From: Oscillospiraceae bacterium
Lineage (GTDB): Bacteria; Bacillota_A; Clostridia; Oscillospirales; Oscillospiraceae
Assembly (NCBI GenBank): GCA_016302005.1
Contig: JAEDOK010000014.1
Location: forward strand, 1 to 20,334
Reading direction: 5' to 3'
DNA: 20,334 bases
Part shown: positions 8,249-15,678 of the stretch, in pieces
Layout of the letters: each line of letters starts with the position of its first letter
Numbering within the stretch: the first letter of the stretch is position 1
Made by a program: the position numbers and the translations under genes
Notes under the pieces: model-generated
Told to the model about the DNA's origin: nothing
Seen by the model: the letters and a program-made list of their open reading frames with translations, nothing else
The model's database searches: none

Positions 8249-9397
8249 TCACGCGAAGCGTTCCACGGCGGCGCGCGCCAAACGGTCAGCTTCCAAAATT
8301 TCATTCAGATCGGGCGTCTTGACAAAGGGCACCGACTCCATTGCCTGACGGACGAGGCGAGGAATGTCATAAAATCCGATCTCGTCAGCCAAATATTTTG
8401 CCACGGCGGTCTCGTTCGCCCCGTTCATCGCCGCGCAGACATTGCCCCCGCGCTCCGCCGCCTGTTTTGCGAGGGACAGGCAGGGAAACGCCGTCTCGTC
8501 CGGCTTGTCAAAGGTCAGCGCCCCGCAGGTCAGCAGATCCAAGGGCGCCGCGGGATTCTCCGCACGGTGGGGATAGGTCAGCGCCAGACGGATCGGCACG
8601 CGCATATCCGGCACGCCGAGCTGTGCCATCACCGCGCCGTCGCGGAACTCCACAAGGGAGTGGACAATGCTCTGCCGGTGGATCAGCACCTCGACCTGTG
8701 ACAGCGGCAGGTCATACAGGCGCATTGCCTCAATGACCTCCAAGCCCTTATTCATTAGTGTAGCGCAGTCGATGGTGATTTTATGCCCCATCTTCCAATT
8801 CGGATGGCGCAAAGCGTCCGCCTTTGTCACGCCCTGCAGCTCCGCAGGCAGTTTTCCGTAGAACGGGCCGCCGGAGCAGGTCAGCAGGAGCCGCCGCACC
8901 TCGCGCCGATCCCCGCAGCCCATCAGGCACTGGAAGATCGCGGAATGCTCGGAATCCACTGGAATGATCTCCGCGCCGTATTCCCGCGCCGCCTGCATCA
9001 CCAGTTCCCCCGCGCAGACAAGCGTCTCCTTGTTGGCAAGGGCAATACGCTTTTTCTTTTGAATTGCCGCTAACGTCGGGCGCAAGCCGACCATACCGAC
9101 GACTGCCGTCACCACGGTGTCGGCTTTTTCGTATTCCGCAGCGGCAATCAATCCGTCCATGCCGAAAAGGACACGGATATTCTCGCCCCGCAGCTCGTTT
9201 TCCAGCCGTCTTGCGGCTTCCTCCGTCGCCATCACGGCAAGCTCCGGGCGGAATTTACGGCACTGTTCCGCCATGCGCTCCACATTCGTCCCCGCCGTCA
9301 GCGCGACGACACGAATCTGCTCCATCTGCTCGACCACTTCGAGCGTCTGCCGCCCGATGGAGCCGGTCGAGCCGAGAATCGAAAGCCGGTTCGTCAT
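8249..9397 (-). CDS. dxr: 1-deoxy-D-xylulose 5-phosphate reductoisomerase
   Basis: This NADPH-dependent enzyme carries out the first committed step of the MEP pathway, DXP to 2-C-methyl-D-erythritol 4-phosphate. The 382-residue protein has the nucleotide-binding GSTGSIG (9-15) and ANKETLV (121-127). The metal site is D148 and E150 in PVDSEHSA and E220 in TLMNKGLE. SGGPF (175-179) fits the substrate-binding region. All expected catalytic residues are present. One base separates its ATG from the cdsA stop, so the two are probably translationally coupled. With ispG two genes downstream, this operon carries two of the seven MEP pathway enzymes. Confidence 0.97.
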   Translation of the reverse strand: MTNRLSILGSTGSIGRQTLEVVEQMEQIRVVALTAGTNVERMAEQCRKFRPELAVMATEEAARRLENELRGENIRVLFGMDGLIAAAEYEKADTVVTAVVGMVGLRPTLAAIQKKKRIALANKETLVCAGELVMQAAREYGAEIIPVDSEHSAIFQCLMGCGDRREVRRLLLTCSGGPFYGKLPAELQGVTKADALRHPNWKMGHKITIDCATLMNKGLEVIEAMRLYDLPLSQVEVLIHRQSIVHSLVEFRDGAVMAQLGVPDMRVPIRLALTYPHRAENPAAPLDLLTCGALTFDKPDETAFPCLSLAKQAAERGGNVCAAMNGANETAVAKYLADEIGFYDIPRLVRQAMESVPFVKTPDLNEILEADRLARAAVERFA

Positions 9398-9398
9398 C

Positions 9399-10241
9399 TT
9401 ATTTCACCGCAAAGGGCAGCAGGAGAATGAAAATTTCCGCGATCGGCGCACAGATCATCGTGCTGTCAAAGCGGTCGAGAATGCCGCCGTGTCCGGGGAT
9501 CAGGTTGCCGTAGTCCTTGATACCCACCTGCCGTTTGACCACGGAGAGGGTCAAGTCGCCGAGCATCGAGCCGAGGGCGCCAACCACGCCGTAGATCGCG
9601 GCATAGAAATAGTTGACCTGTGCAAAGCCGAAGCACTTGTTCAAAATCAAGGTATAAAGCACCATGCCGAGGATATTCACGACCACGCCGCCGATCGCGC
9701 CCTCCACGGTCTTTTTCGGGCTGACCACGGGCGCGAGCTTATGCTTTCCGCAGGCTTTCCCGACAAAATACGCGCCGCTGTCGGCGACCATAGAAATCAA
9801 AAATGCGACGAGGATATAATATTTGCCGCTCTCCATCCCGCGCAGACGCACCAGCGCGCCGATCAGGAAGGGATAGACCACGCCGCTGAACAGCGCGACG
9901 CACAGTGCGGTAAATTTCAGCTCCGTATGCGCTGCCAGCAGCTCGCAAAACAGCAGGCAGGCATAGGCAAACAGCCCCAAGAGCATGGAAAGCCACAGGG
10001 TCTGCTCGCTCACCACCGCGCAGGCACGCAGCCAAGACCACATCACCACCGCCGCCGCCATCAGGGCGGTGTAAGCGACAATGCGCTTGTGCTTCAAAAT
10101 GCCCGTGCGCCAAAGCATCTCATACGCCGCGACCATGCACGCCAGCGCAAACAAAATCGCCGTTCCGACGGGCGGAAGCAGCAGCACGATCACCAAAAGC
10201 AGGGGCAGACCGACCGCCGCCGCCAAAATTCTCACCAGCAT
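9399..10241 (-). CDS. cdsA: Phosphatidate cytidylyltransferase (CDP-diglyceride synthase)
   Basis: This integral membrane enzyme makes CDP-diacylglycerol from phosphatidic acid and CTP, the precursor of the bacterial phospholipids. The 280-residue protein is almost wholly hydrophobic with multiple membrane segments, including an N-terminal pair at about 5-45. The CdsA signature is clear near the C-terminus: S-x-x-GD (225-229), KRQxGIKDYG (236-245), then PGHGGILDRFDS (249-260), which carries the metal-binding acidic residues. GGAGGTG sits 7 nt before the ATG, and the start overlaps the uppS stop by one base (TAATG). Confidence 0.96.
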   Translation of the reverse strand: MLVRILAAAVGLPLLLVIVLLLPPVGTAILFALACMVAAYEMLWRTGILKHKRIVAYTALMAAAVVMWSWLRACAVVSEQTLWLSMLLGLFAYACLLFCELLAAHTELKFTALCVALFSGVVYPFLIGALVRLRGMESGKYYILVAFLISMVADSGAYFVGKACGKHKLAPVVSPKKTVEGAIGGVVVNILGMVLYTLILNKCFGFAQVNYFYAAIYGVVGALGSMLGDLTLSVVKRQVGIKDYGNLIPGHGGILDRFDSTMICAPIAEIFILLLPFAVK

Positions 10242-10981
10242 TATTTTGCACCTCCAAACCTGCGATTGCGCCCGTGAAAGGAGGCGATCGCCTTTTCCAG
10301 CTCCTCCGGCGTGAAGTCAGGCCAGAGTACATCCGTAAAATAATATTCGGCATATGCCGACTGCCATAACAGAAAATTGGAAGTCCGCAGCTCTCCGCCC
10401 GGACGAATGACCAGCTCCGGATCGGGTACGCCCGCCGAGAACATTCTGTCGGAGAGCATCGCCTCCGTCAGCTCCTCGGGACGGCACTTGCCCTCCGCGC
10501 AGTCCCGCGCAAAGGACTGCGCCGCGCGGACGATCTCGTCACGTCCGCCGTAGTTGAGGCAGAAGTTGACCTGCACGCCTGCGTATTTTTTCGAGCGCTC
10601 CGCAGCAATGCGCGCCTCCTCCTGCAATTCGAGGGAAAGCCGCGTCAGGTCGCCAAAGAAGCAGAAGCGCACGCGGTTTTTGTCCATATCCGCAATTGCC
10701 TCGCGCAAATACTTTTCCAGCAAGTCCATGATGGCGTCCACCTCCTCCTCCGAGCGTTTCCAGTTCTCTGTGGAGAAGGCATAGACGGTCAGGTATTGCA
10801 GCCCGATGGATTTGGCGTAGTTCGCGATGGTACGGAACGCCTCCGCGCCGACCTTGTGACCCGCCTGACGCGGCAGCCCGCGCTTTTTCGCCCAGCGCCC
10901 GTTGCCGTCCATGACGATGGCAATGTGCGTCGGCACAGGACGGGACAGCTCGACCTTTTTTTGTTTCTTCCGAAAGAGCAT
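10241..10981 (-). CDS. uppS: Isoprenyl (undecaprenyl) diphosphate synthase
   Basis: This cis-prenyltransferase extends farnesyl diphosphate with IPP to undecaprenyl diphosphate, the lipid carrier for peptidoglycan. The 246-residue protein carries HIAIVMDGNGRWAKKRG (19-35) with catalytic D25. YAFSTENWKRS follows at about 67-77, then GGRDEI, and the C-terminal IPP-binding region RPGGELRTSNFLLWQ (193-207). I chose the ATG at 10981 because AGGGAG lies 6 nt upstream. An ATG at 10987 abuts the same site with no spacing, and the longer frame from 11020 would run through a strong hairpin. The gene is separated from frr, its usual neighbour, by a repeat block. Confidence 0.95.
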   Translation of the reverse strand: MLFRKKQKKVELSRPVPTHIAIVMDGNGRWAKKRGLPRQAGHKVGAEAFRTIANYAKSIGLQYLTVYAFSTENWKRSEEEVDAIMDLLEKYLREAIADMDKNRVRFCFFGDLTRLSLELQEEARIAAERSKKYAGVQVNFCLNYGGRDEIVRAAQSFARDCAEGKCRPEELTEAMLSDRMFSAGVPDPELVIRPGGELRTSNFLLWQSAYAEYYFTDVLWPDFTPEELEKAIASFHGRNRRFGGAK

Positions 10982-10996
10982 AGGCATCTCCCTAAA

Positions 10997-11018
10997 GCAG
11001 CCGCCTCCCGGCGGCTGC
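10997..11018 (-). promoter_or_regulatory. GC-rich stem-loop in the uppS leader
   Basis: On the minus strand GCAGCCGCC and GGCGGCTGC form a perfect 9-bp stem closed by GGGA, a GNRA-type tetraloop. It is followed by TTTAGGGAG, where AGGGAG is the uppS ribosome binding site. The stem ends only 3 nt before that site. It could insulate the start from read-through of the repeat block or modulate initiation. The T run is too short for a convincing terminator. Confidence 0.6.
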
Positions 11019-11043
11019 AAAGTGTATCAAAGATTATTCTATT

Positions 11044-11066
11044 CTGTAGGGCGGGGACATGTCCCC
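11044..11066. repeat. Palindromic repeat, copy 4 (right end trimmed)
   Basis: CTGTAGGGC leads into GGGGACATGTCCCC (11053-11066), but the expected GCCCTACAG right arm is replaced by AAGGGTGC. It marks the left border of composite element 2. Confidence 0.85.
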
Positions 11067-11349
11067 AAGGGTGCAGGAACTACCGTCATCATACCAGCTT
11101 CCCTTTCATGTCATTGCGAACCCAGTGCGCACACTGGGTGTGGCAATCTCGTGAAGGAACTACCAACTGCGTACCAATCCGTTCGCCTGTACCATCTGCC
11201 GCTTACGCGGTCGGCGCGCCGGGGTCGTCGCGCCCTACGGCGAGAGTGCATTCCGTGATCCGTAGGGCACGACGACTCGGCGTGCCGGTGCAGGAACTAC
11301 CATCTGCGCACCAACTCGGTTATGCGTACCGTCTGCCGCTTACGCGGTC

Positions 11350-11375
11350 GGCGGGGACATGTCCCCGCCCTACAG
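11350..11375. repeat. Palindromic repeat, copy 5
   Basis: The core GGCGGGGACATGTCCCCGCC (11350-11369) plus CTACAG tail lies 18 bp beyond the frr stop codon. CCGCTTACGCGGTC, the right-border hairpin, precedes it. Confidence 0.9.
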
Positions 11376-11393
11376 TACATAGAAACAGGGTTT

Positions 11394-11948
11394 TTACAGC
11401 TCCATAAGCTCCTTTTCCTTGACCCCGCAGGCATCGTCGACCTTCTTGATATACTTGTCGGTCAGCTCCTGCAGATCCTTCTCGGCTTTCTTCTGATCGT
11501 CCTCGGTGATCTCGGAGTCCTTCTTGAGCTTTTTGATATAGTCCATCGCGTCGCGGCGGATGTTGCGCACGGCGACCTTCGCATCCTCGCCGTATTTTCT
11601 CACCTGCTTGGCAAGCTCGCGGCGGCGCTCCTCGGTGAGCTGCGGGAAGACCAGACGGATCACTCTGCCGTCGTTCTGCGGGTTAATGCCGAGATCGGAG
11701 GACTGGATCGCCTTTTCGATCTTCTTCAGCAGGCTGCCGTCCCAGGGCTGAATGACCAGCGTGCGGGCATCGGGGGAGGAGATCGTACCGACCTGTCCGA
11801 TGGGGGTATCCACGCCGTAGTATTCCACCGTGATGCGGTCAAGTACTCTTGCGTTGGCTCTGCCAGCGCGAATGGCGCCGAAGTCCTCCTGCAAAATCTC
11901 GAGGGTCTTGTCCATTTTTCGGTTGAATTCCTTAAAGTCTACTGCCAT
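11394..11948 (-). CDS. frr: Ribosome recycling factor
   Basis: RRF, with EF-G, splits the post-termination ribosome complex in the cytoplasm. The 184-residue length matches E. coli (185). The helical domain I and the beta domain II are recognisable: IRAGRANA (26-33), YYGVDTPIGQV (43-53), GINPQNDGRVIRL (87-99), PQLTEERRREL (102-112) and the conserved Arg-rich VRNIRRDAMD (126-135). AAGGAGG precedes the ATG by 9 nt, and the start lies one base after the pyrH stop, so the two are almost certainly co-translated. Confidence 0.97.
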   Translation of the reverse strand: MAVDFKEFNRKMDKTLEILQEDFGAIRAGRANARVLDRITVEYYGVDTPIGQVGTISSPDARTLVIQPWDGSLLKKIEKAIQSSDLGINPQNDGRVIRLVFPQLTEERRRELAKQVRKYGEDAKVAVRNIRRDAMDYIKKLKKDSEITEDDQKKAEKDLQELTDKYIKKVDDACGVKEKELMEL

Positions 11949-11949
11949 G

Positions 11950-12672
11950 TTATTTTTCCTCCTTAACTACTGTTCCGATTTTTTCTCCCATCACGACGCG
12001 AAGGATGTTTTCAGGATCCTTGAGCGCAAACAGGATGATGGGGATATGGTTGTCCATGGAAAGGGATGTTGCCGTGCTGTCCATGACCATCAGGTGCTTC
12101 GACAGCACCTCGTCATAGGTGATCTCGTCAAACTTGACCGCGTCGGGATTCTTCACGGGATCGTCGGAATAGACGCCGTCCACATTCTTGGCAAGCAGGA
12201 TCGCGTCCGCGTTGATCTCCGCCGCACGCAGCACCGCGCCGGTGTCGGTGGAGAAGAACGGATTGCCCGTGCCGCAGCCGAAAATGACCACGCGTCCCTT
12301 CTCCAAATGGCGGATGGCCTTGCCGCGAATATAGGGCTCGGCAATGCGGCTCATCTCAATTGCGGTCTGCACGCGTACCTCAACACCGCGCTGCTCCAGC
12401 GAATCCGCGAGGGCGAGGCAGTTGATGACCGTCGCCAGCATCCCCATATGGTCCGCGCGGGTGCGCTCCATACGATCGCCGCCGTCCTTAATGCCCCGCC
12501 AGAAGTTGCCGCCGCCGACGACAATGCCAATCTGTACGCCGCTTTCGACGCAGCGCTTGACCACATCGCACACGCTGCCGATCACATCAAAGTCCAGTCC
12601 TCTGTGGGCATCGCCCGCCAGCGCCTCCCCGCTGATCTTCAGCAAGACGCGGCGATATTTCGGCTCGCTCAT
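11950..12672 (-). CDS. pyrH: UMP kinase (uridylate kinase)
   Basis: This hexameric bacterial UMP kinase of the amino-acid-kinase fold phosphorylates UMP to UDP with ATP. The 240-residue protein shows LKISGEAL (11-18, phosphate binding), [10 protein letters not shown] (51-60), [11 protein letters not shown] (74-84, UMP site), [13 protein letters not shown] (132-144) and [12 protein letters not shown] (161-172, nucleotide site). AAGGAG lies 9 nt before the ATG and a good promoter is at 12709-12737. In most Clostridia rpsB-tsf precede pyrH. Here the gene is transcribed from its own promoter, divergently from glnS. Confidence 0.97.
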   Translation of the reverse strand: MSEPKYRRVLLKISGEALAGDAHRGLDFDVIGSVCDVVKRCVESGVQIGIVVGGGNFWRGIKDGGDRMERTRADHMGMLATVINCLALADSLEQRGVEVRVQTAIEMSRIAEPYIRGKAIRHLEKGRVVIFGCGTGNPFFSTDTGAVLRAAEINADAILLAKNVDGVYSDDPVKNPDAVKFDEITYDEVLSKHLMVMDSTATSLSMDNHIPIILFALKDPENILRVVMGEKIGTVVKEEK

Positions 12673-12708
12673 GGGAAACCACTCCTTTTATGAAAATTGT
12701 CCGCCTCT

Positions 12709-12737
12709 ATTCTATAATAATTCGCGCCGATTGACAA
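12709..12737 (-). promoter_or_regulatory. SigmaA-type promoter for the pyrH-frr operon
   Basis: On the minus strand TTGTCA (12737-12732) and TAGAAT (12714-12709) are separated by 17 nt. The -10 lies 36 bp before the pyrH start codon. It probably also drives the uppS-to-polC genes if transcription crosses the repeat block. Confidence 0.7.
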
Positions 12738-12819
12738 CCAAAATTTCGTATTTTCACAGAATGTTTTCATTTTTTTGCCCGACGCTCTGCAATTTTCAGC
12801 AAAATGTACGGAGATACCA

Positions 12820-12848
12820 TTGCGAATTTGGGAATTATGATATATAAT
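12820..12848 (+). promoter_or_regulatory. SigmaA-type promoter for glnS
   Basis: TTGCGA (12820-12825) and a perfect TATAAT (12843-12848) are 17 nt apart. The -10 is 36 bp upstream of the chosen glnS start. About 80 bp lie between this -35 and the -35 of the divergent pyrH promoter. Confidence 0.75.
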
Positions 12849-12884
12849 GAGCGGAGAATTTTTTAGTCTGAGAGGATGAAAATT

Positions 12885-14564
12885 ATGGCAGACGAGCTGA
12901 ATCGTCCGGAAATCAAAAATTTTATTGAAGCGTTCGTGGAGGAGGACATCTCCGAGGGCGGACAGTTTGCGGGGATGCAGGTACACACCCGTTTCCCGCC
13001 CGAGCCGAACGGCTATCTGCACATTGGGCACTGCAAGGCGCTGTGCATCGACTTCGGCACGGCGGAGAAGTTCGGCGGCATCTGCAACCTCCGCATGGAC
13101 GACACCAACCCAATCAAGGAAGACACCGAATATGTCGATGCCATTCAAGAGGATATCCGCTGGCTCGGCTTCACATGGGACGACCGCTTCTACTACGCCT
13201 CACAGTATTTCGACAAAATGTACGAATGCGCCGAGGATCTCATTAAGAAGGGTCTTGCCTATGTCTGCGAGCTGACGCCGGAGCAGATGCGCGAATACCG
13301 CGGCGACCTCACCACCCCCGCCCGCAGTCCCTACCGCGACCGTCCGATGGAGGAATCCCTCGATCTCTTCCGCCGCATGAAGGCAGGCGAGTTCCCCAAC
13401 GGCGCCATGACCCTGCGTGCGAAAATTGACCTTGCCTCGGGCAACTTCAATATGCGTGACCCCGCCATCTACCGCATCAACCATATGCCGCACCACGCCA
13501 CGGGGGACAAATGGTGCATCTATCCGATGTACGACTTCGCCCACCCGATCGAAGACGCGATGGAGCATATCACCCATTCGCTCTGTTCTTTGGAATTCGA
13601 GGCGCACCGCCCGCTGTATAACTGGGTCGTAGAGCACTGCGACCTTCCCTCGAAGCCCCGCCAGATCGAGTTTGCCCGTTTGGGCATCAACTATACCGTC
13701 ATGTCCAAGCGTAAGCTCCGCCTGTTGGTGGAGGAGGGACGCGTCTCCGGCTGGGACGACCCCCGTATGCCGACCCTCTGCGGTCTGCGCCGCCGCGGCT
13801 ATACACCGAAGTCCGTCCGCAATTTCTGCGAGCGCATCGGCGTGGCGAAGGCTGCCTCCACCGTCGAATACGCGTTTTTGGAGCACTGCCTGCGAGAGGA
13901 CTTGAATGAGACTGCCGCCCGCGTGATGGCAGTCCTGCACCCCATCCGCCTGACCGTGACCAATTACCCCGAGGGTAAGACCGAGGTCTTCACGGTCGAA
14001 AACCACCCCAATCACCCCGAGATGGGCACGCGCGAGATCACCTTCTCCCGCGATCTGTGGATCGAGGCAGAGGATTTCATGGAAGAGAAGGTCGGAAAGT
14101 TCTTCCGTCTCTTCCCGGGCAATGAAGTGCGTCTCAAGGGCGCCTATGTGGTCAAATGCACGGGCTTTGTCAAGGACGAAACCGGCAAGGTCACGGAAGT
14201 CCTCTGCGAATATGACCCCGAGTCGAGCGGCGGCGACCCCAAGGACGGCAGAAAGATCAAATCCACCATCCACTGGGTCGATGCCCGCACCGCCAAGGAC
14301 GCCGAGGTGCGTCTGTATTCCAACCTGTTCACCGACCCCGACCCCGACGGCGCGGACAAGGATTTCCTCGAATGCCTGAATCCCGATTCGCTGGAAATCC
14401 TCACCGGCTGCAAGGTCGAAGCGGGCTTGGTCGGCGCAAAGGCTCCCGCCGCCTTCCAGTTCATGCGTTTGGGCTACTTCTGCCCCGACAGCAAGGACTC
14501 CACCCCGGAGCACCCCGTCTTCAACCGCTCCGTCAGCCTGAAGGACAGCTACAAACCGGCGTAA
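12885..14564 (+). CDS. glnS: Glutaminyl-tRNA synthetase
   Basis: This class I synthetase charges tRNA-Gln directly with glutamine, so the organism need not rely only on the GatCAB amidotransferase route. The 559-residue protein is close to E. coli GlnRS (about 554). It shows PPEPNGYLHIGH (38-49) with the HIGH signature, RMDDTNP just after, and VMSKRK (272-277) in place of KMSKS. The C-terminal part (about 340-555) is the tRNA anticodon-binding beta-barrel region, including IHWVDA. The ATG at 12885 is preferred because AGAGG lies 9 nt upstream; an ATG at 12876 abuts that site with no spacing. The gene stands alone, with its own promoter and terminator. GlnRS and bacterial GluRS are related, but motif wording and length fit GlnRS. 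Confidence 0.97.
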   Translation: MADELNRPEIKNFIEAFVEEDISEGGQFAGMQVHTRFPPEPNGYLHIGHCKALCIDFGTAEKFGGICNLRMDDTNPIKEDTEYVDAIQEDIRWLGFTWDDRFYYASQYFDKMYECAEDLIKKGLAYVCELTPEQMREYRGDLTTPARSPYRDRPMEESLDLFRRMKAGEFPNGAMTLRAKIDLASGNFNMRDPAIYRINHMPHHATGDKWCIYPMYDFAHPIEDAMEHITHSLCSLEFEAHRPLYNWVVEHCDLPSKPRQIEFARLGINYTVMSKRKLRLLVEEGRVSGWDDPRMPTLCGLRRRGYTPKSVRNFCERIGVAKAASTVEYAFLEHCLREDLNETAARVMAVLHPIRLTVTNYPEGKTEVFTVENHPNHPEMGTREITFSRDLWIEAEDFMEEKVGKFFRLFPGNEVRLKGAYVVKCTGFVKDETGKVTEVLCEYDPESSGGDPKDGRKIKSTIHWVDARTAKDAEVRLYSNLFTDPDPDGADKDFLECLNPDSLEILTGCKVEAGLVGAKAPAAFQFMRLGYFCPDSKDSTPEHPVFNRSVSLKDSYKPA

Positions 14565-14573
14565 CCGAAGAGC

Positions 14574-14611
14574 AAAAAGATGCGTAACGCAACTCGTTAC
14601 GCATCTTTTTT
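14574..14611 (+). terminator. Strong rho-independent terminator of glnS
   Basis: AAAAAGATGCGTAACG pairs perfectly with CGTTACGCATCTTTTT around the loop CAACT, giving a 16-bp stem, and a run of six T ends at 14611. It begins 9 bp after the glnS stop codon. The A run on the other side gives it some bidirectional potential. Confidence 0.92.
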
Positions 14612-14625
14612 ATTCCATAAACCCC

Positions 14626-14737
14626 CTGTAGGGCGGGGACATGTCCCCGCCGTGGCAGCTACGATACGGTGTGCAATCTCGAAACTCCGTGCGGATGCCG
14701 CTTACGCGGTCGGCGGGGACATGTCCCCGCCCTACAG
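14626..14737. repeat. Composite palindrome-bounded repeat element 3 (short form, after glnS)
   Basis: This is a 112-bp version of the composite repeat. It is bounded by palindrome copies with cores at 14632-14651 and 14712-14731, both with full 20-nt dyads. The interior has GTGCAATCTCG and the right-border hairpin CCGCTTACGCGG followed by TCGGC, but lacks the long paired modules of the elements at 5748 and 11044. It looks like an internally deleted derivative. The region from 14612 to 14895 has no gene. Confidence 0.82.
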
Positions 14738-14753
14738 AGAAGCTACCCCCATA

Positions 14754-14862
14754 TGTCATTGCGAGGCGCGCACACCCGCAAGGGGGGGTACGCCGCATCC
14801 GTAACGCTCGTTCCTCGCGAACGGCTGCGCAGGCGACGCGGCAATCTCGTGCAGGCACTACC
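14754..14862. repeat. TGTCATTGCGAGG...GGCAATCTCGTG repeat module
   Basis: It opens with TGTCATTGCGAGGCGCGCA and closes with GCGGCAATCTCGTGCAGG. The inner part contains CGCATCCGTAACGCTC and CGCGAACGGCTGCG, both also found at 5991-6030 in composite element 1. The opening and closing motifs recur at 11109-11152. Segments starting CATTGCGAG and ending GCAATCTC are common dispersed repeats in many bacteria. No coding potential is seen. Confidence 0.75.
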
Positions 14863-14895
14863 AAGTATGTACCAACAACCGGAGATCGCCGCAAC

Positions 14896-15612
14896 TTATC
14901 CGATTCTCTCCGCCTGCTGCTTCTTTCGCCGCAGCCAGCACAGCAGCGCGTAAAGGTCGTTCAGCAGGAACATGACGAAGCAGACGATCATCGGCAAATA
15001 AGCAAGCTCCTCCACCGTCGCCAGAATCCACAAAACGATCATCACCGCATCGTTGCACGCATACCCAAGCGCATAATACGGACTGCGCAGGCAGACCAAA
15101 CAGGCGGTCAGGAAGCTCGTCGCAACGGAGATCGTGCTGACAAGCAGATTCGCCGTGCCGAGCGCTTGCAGGATAAAATAAAACCCTACGGTGACACCCA
15201 CAGTCAATACGGTCAGGAGTACGCCCTGCTGTTTGGAAAGTGTGCCGACCTTCACCTCGGCAGTATCCGCAAAGGGATGCCGCAGCCACGCAAGAATTGC
15301 TGCAACCGCCATCGGTGCGGTCATGCAGAGCCATGTCAGCATCTCGCCGTAATACCGGAACTGCCATGAAATGACAGCATAGAGTACGGCGAATACAACC
15401 GTCAGTCCCTGCCCCAGCACATGCCCCTTCGCAGTAAAGATAATGGAGCTTTCGCCGATCAATGACGCGATCAGTGTCAGATATTGTCTGTCCGGCGAGA
15501 GCAGATACGCCGCCGTGACGATGCACATCGAAGCGATCCACAGGCACCACTCAAACCCTGTCAATTCCTTGAGTGGATTTTGGAATCGGATGGATTGGGA
15601 TTGTTTTTTCAT
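14896..15612 (-). CDS. pnuC: PnuC-family nicotinamide riboside (vitamin) transporter
   Basis: This 238-residue, strongly hydrophobic protein has about seven membrane segments, the first at about 22-38 and the last at about 205-227. The stretch LIGESSIIFTAKGHVLGQGL (51-70) and the C-terminal FLLNDLYALLCWLRRKK (215-231) resemble PnuC transporters, which take up nicotinamide riboside by facilitated diffusion coupled to phosphorylation inside the cell. Related PNU members carry riboflavin or thiamine, so substrate is uncertain. The ATG at 15612 gives a normal length, although its ribosome binding site is weak (GCGGGTG). A TTG at 15657 would add 15 residues. It lies 66 bp downstream of the GH25 gene on the same strand and could share its transcript. 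I found no riboswitch in that gap. Confidence 0.8.
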   Translation of the reverse strand: MKKQSQSIRFQNPLKELTGFEWCLWIASMCIVTAAYLLSPDRQYLTLIASLIGESSIIFTAKGHVLGQGLTVVFAVLYAVISWQFRYYGEMLTWLCMTAPMAVAAILAWLRHPFADTAEVKVGTLSKQQGVLLTVLTVGVTVGFYFILQALGTANLLVSTISVATSFLTACLVCLRSPYYALGYACNDAVMIVLWILATVEELAYLPMIVCFVMFLLNDLYALLCWLRRKKQQAERIG

Positions 15613-15678
15613 GGCAAGCACCCGCTTTCGATAACTACCTATGGAACCTCTGAACAAATCAGCGGATCTTTTGCCGCA

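Larger units (their letters stand above)
11044..11375. repeat. Composite palindrome-bounded repeat element 2 (between uppS and frr)
   Basis: This 332-bp non-coding block accounts for most of the 412-bp gap between uppS and frr. Palindrome copies bound it at 11044-11066 and 11350-11375. It contains a TGTCATTGCGAA segment ending in GGCAATCTCGTG (about 11109-11152, with inner arms CCCAGTG and CACTGGG). Two copies of the GGAACTACC...GCGGTCGGC module follow (11153-11238 and 11290-11373). Inverted segments GTCGTCGCGCCCTACGG and CCGTAGGGCACGACGAC lie between them. It is the same construction as the block at 5748-6132, in the same orientation. Confidence 0.85.

Noticed and set aside
10796..11407. Open frame running from inside uppS through the repeat block
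   Set aside because: It combines antisense uppS with repeat sequence. Its product has no domain and no ribosome binding site. The same applies to frames through the other repeat blocks (5656-6030, 14641-15369).
13200..14513. Long open frame of 437 codons antisense to glnS
   Set aside because: It lies wholly over glnS, whose product is certain. It has no recognisable motif, and long antisense frames are expected in GC-rich genes.
5748..14862. Repeated palindromes as a CRISPR array
   Set aside because: Copies are kilobases or irregular distances apart, no unique spacers of fixed length exist, and no cas genes are present.
15613..15678. NAD-related riboswitch in front of pnuC
   Set aside because: The gap is only 66 bp and contains no recognisable aptamer core or terminator hairpin.
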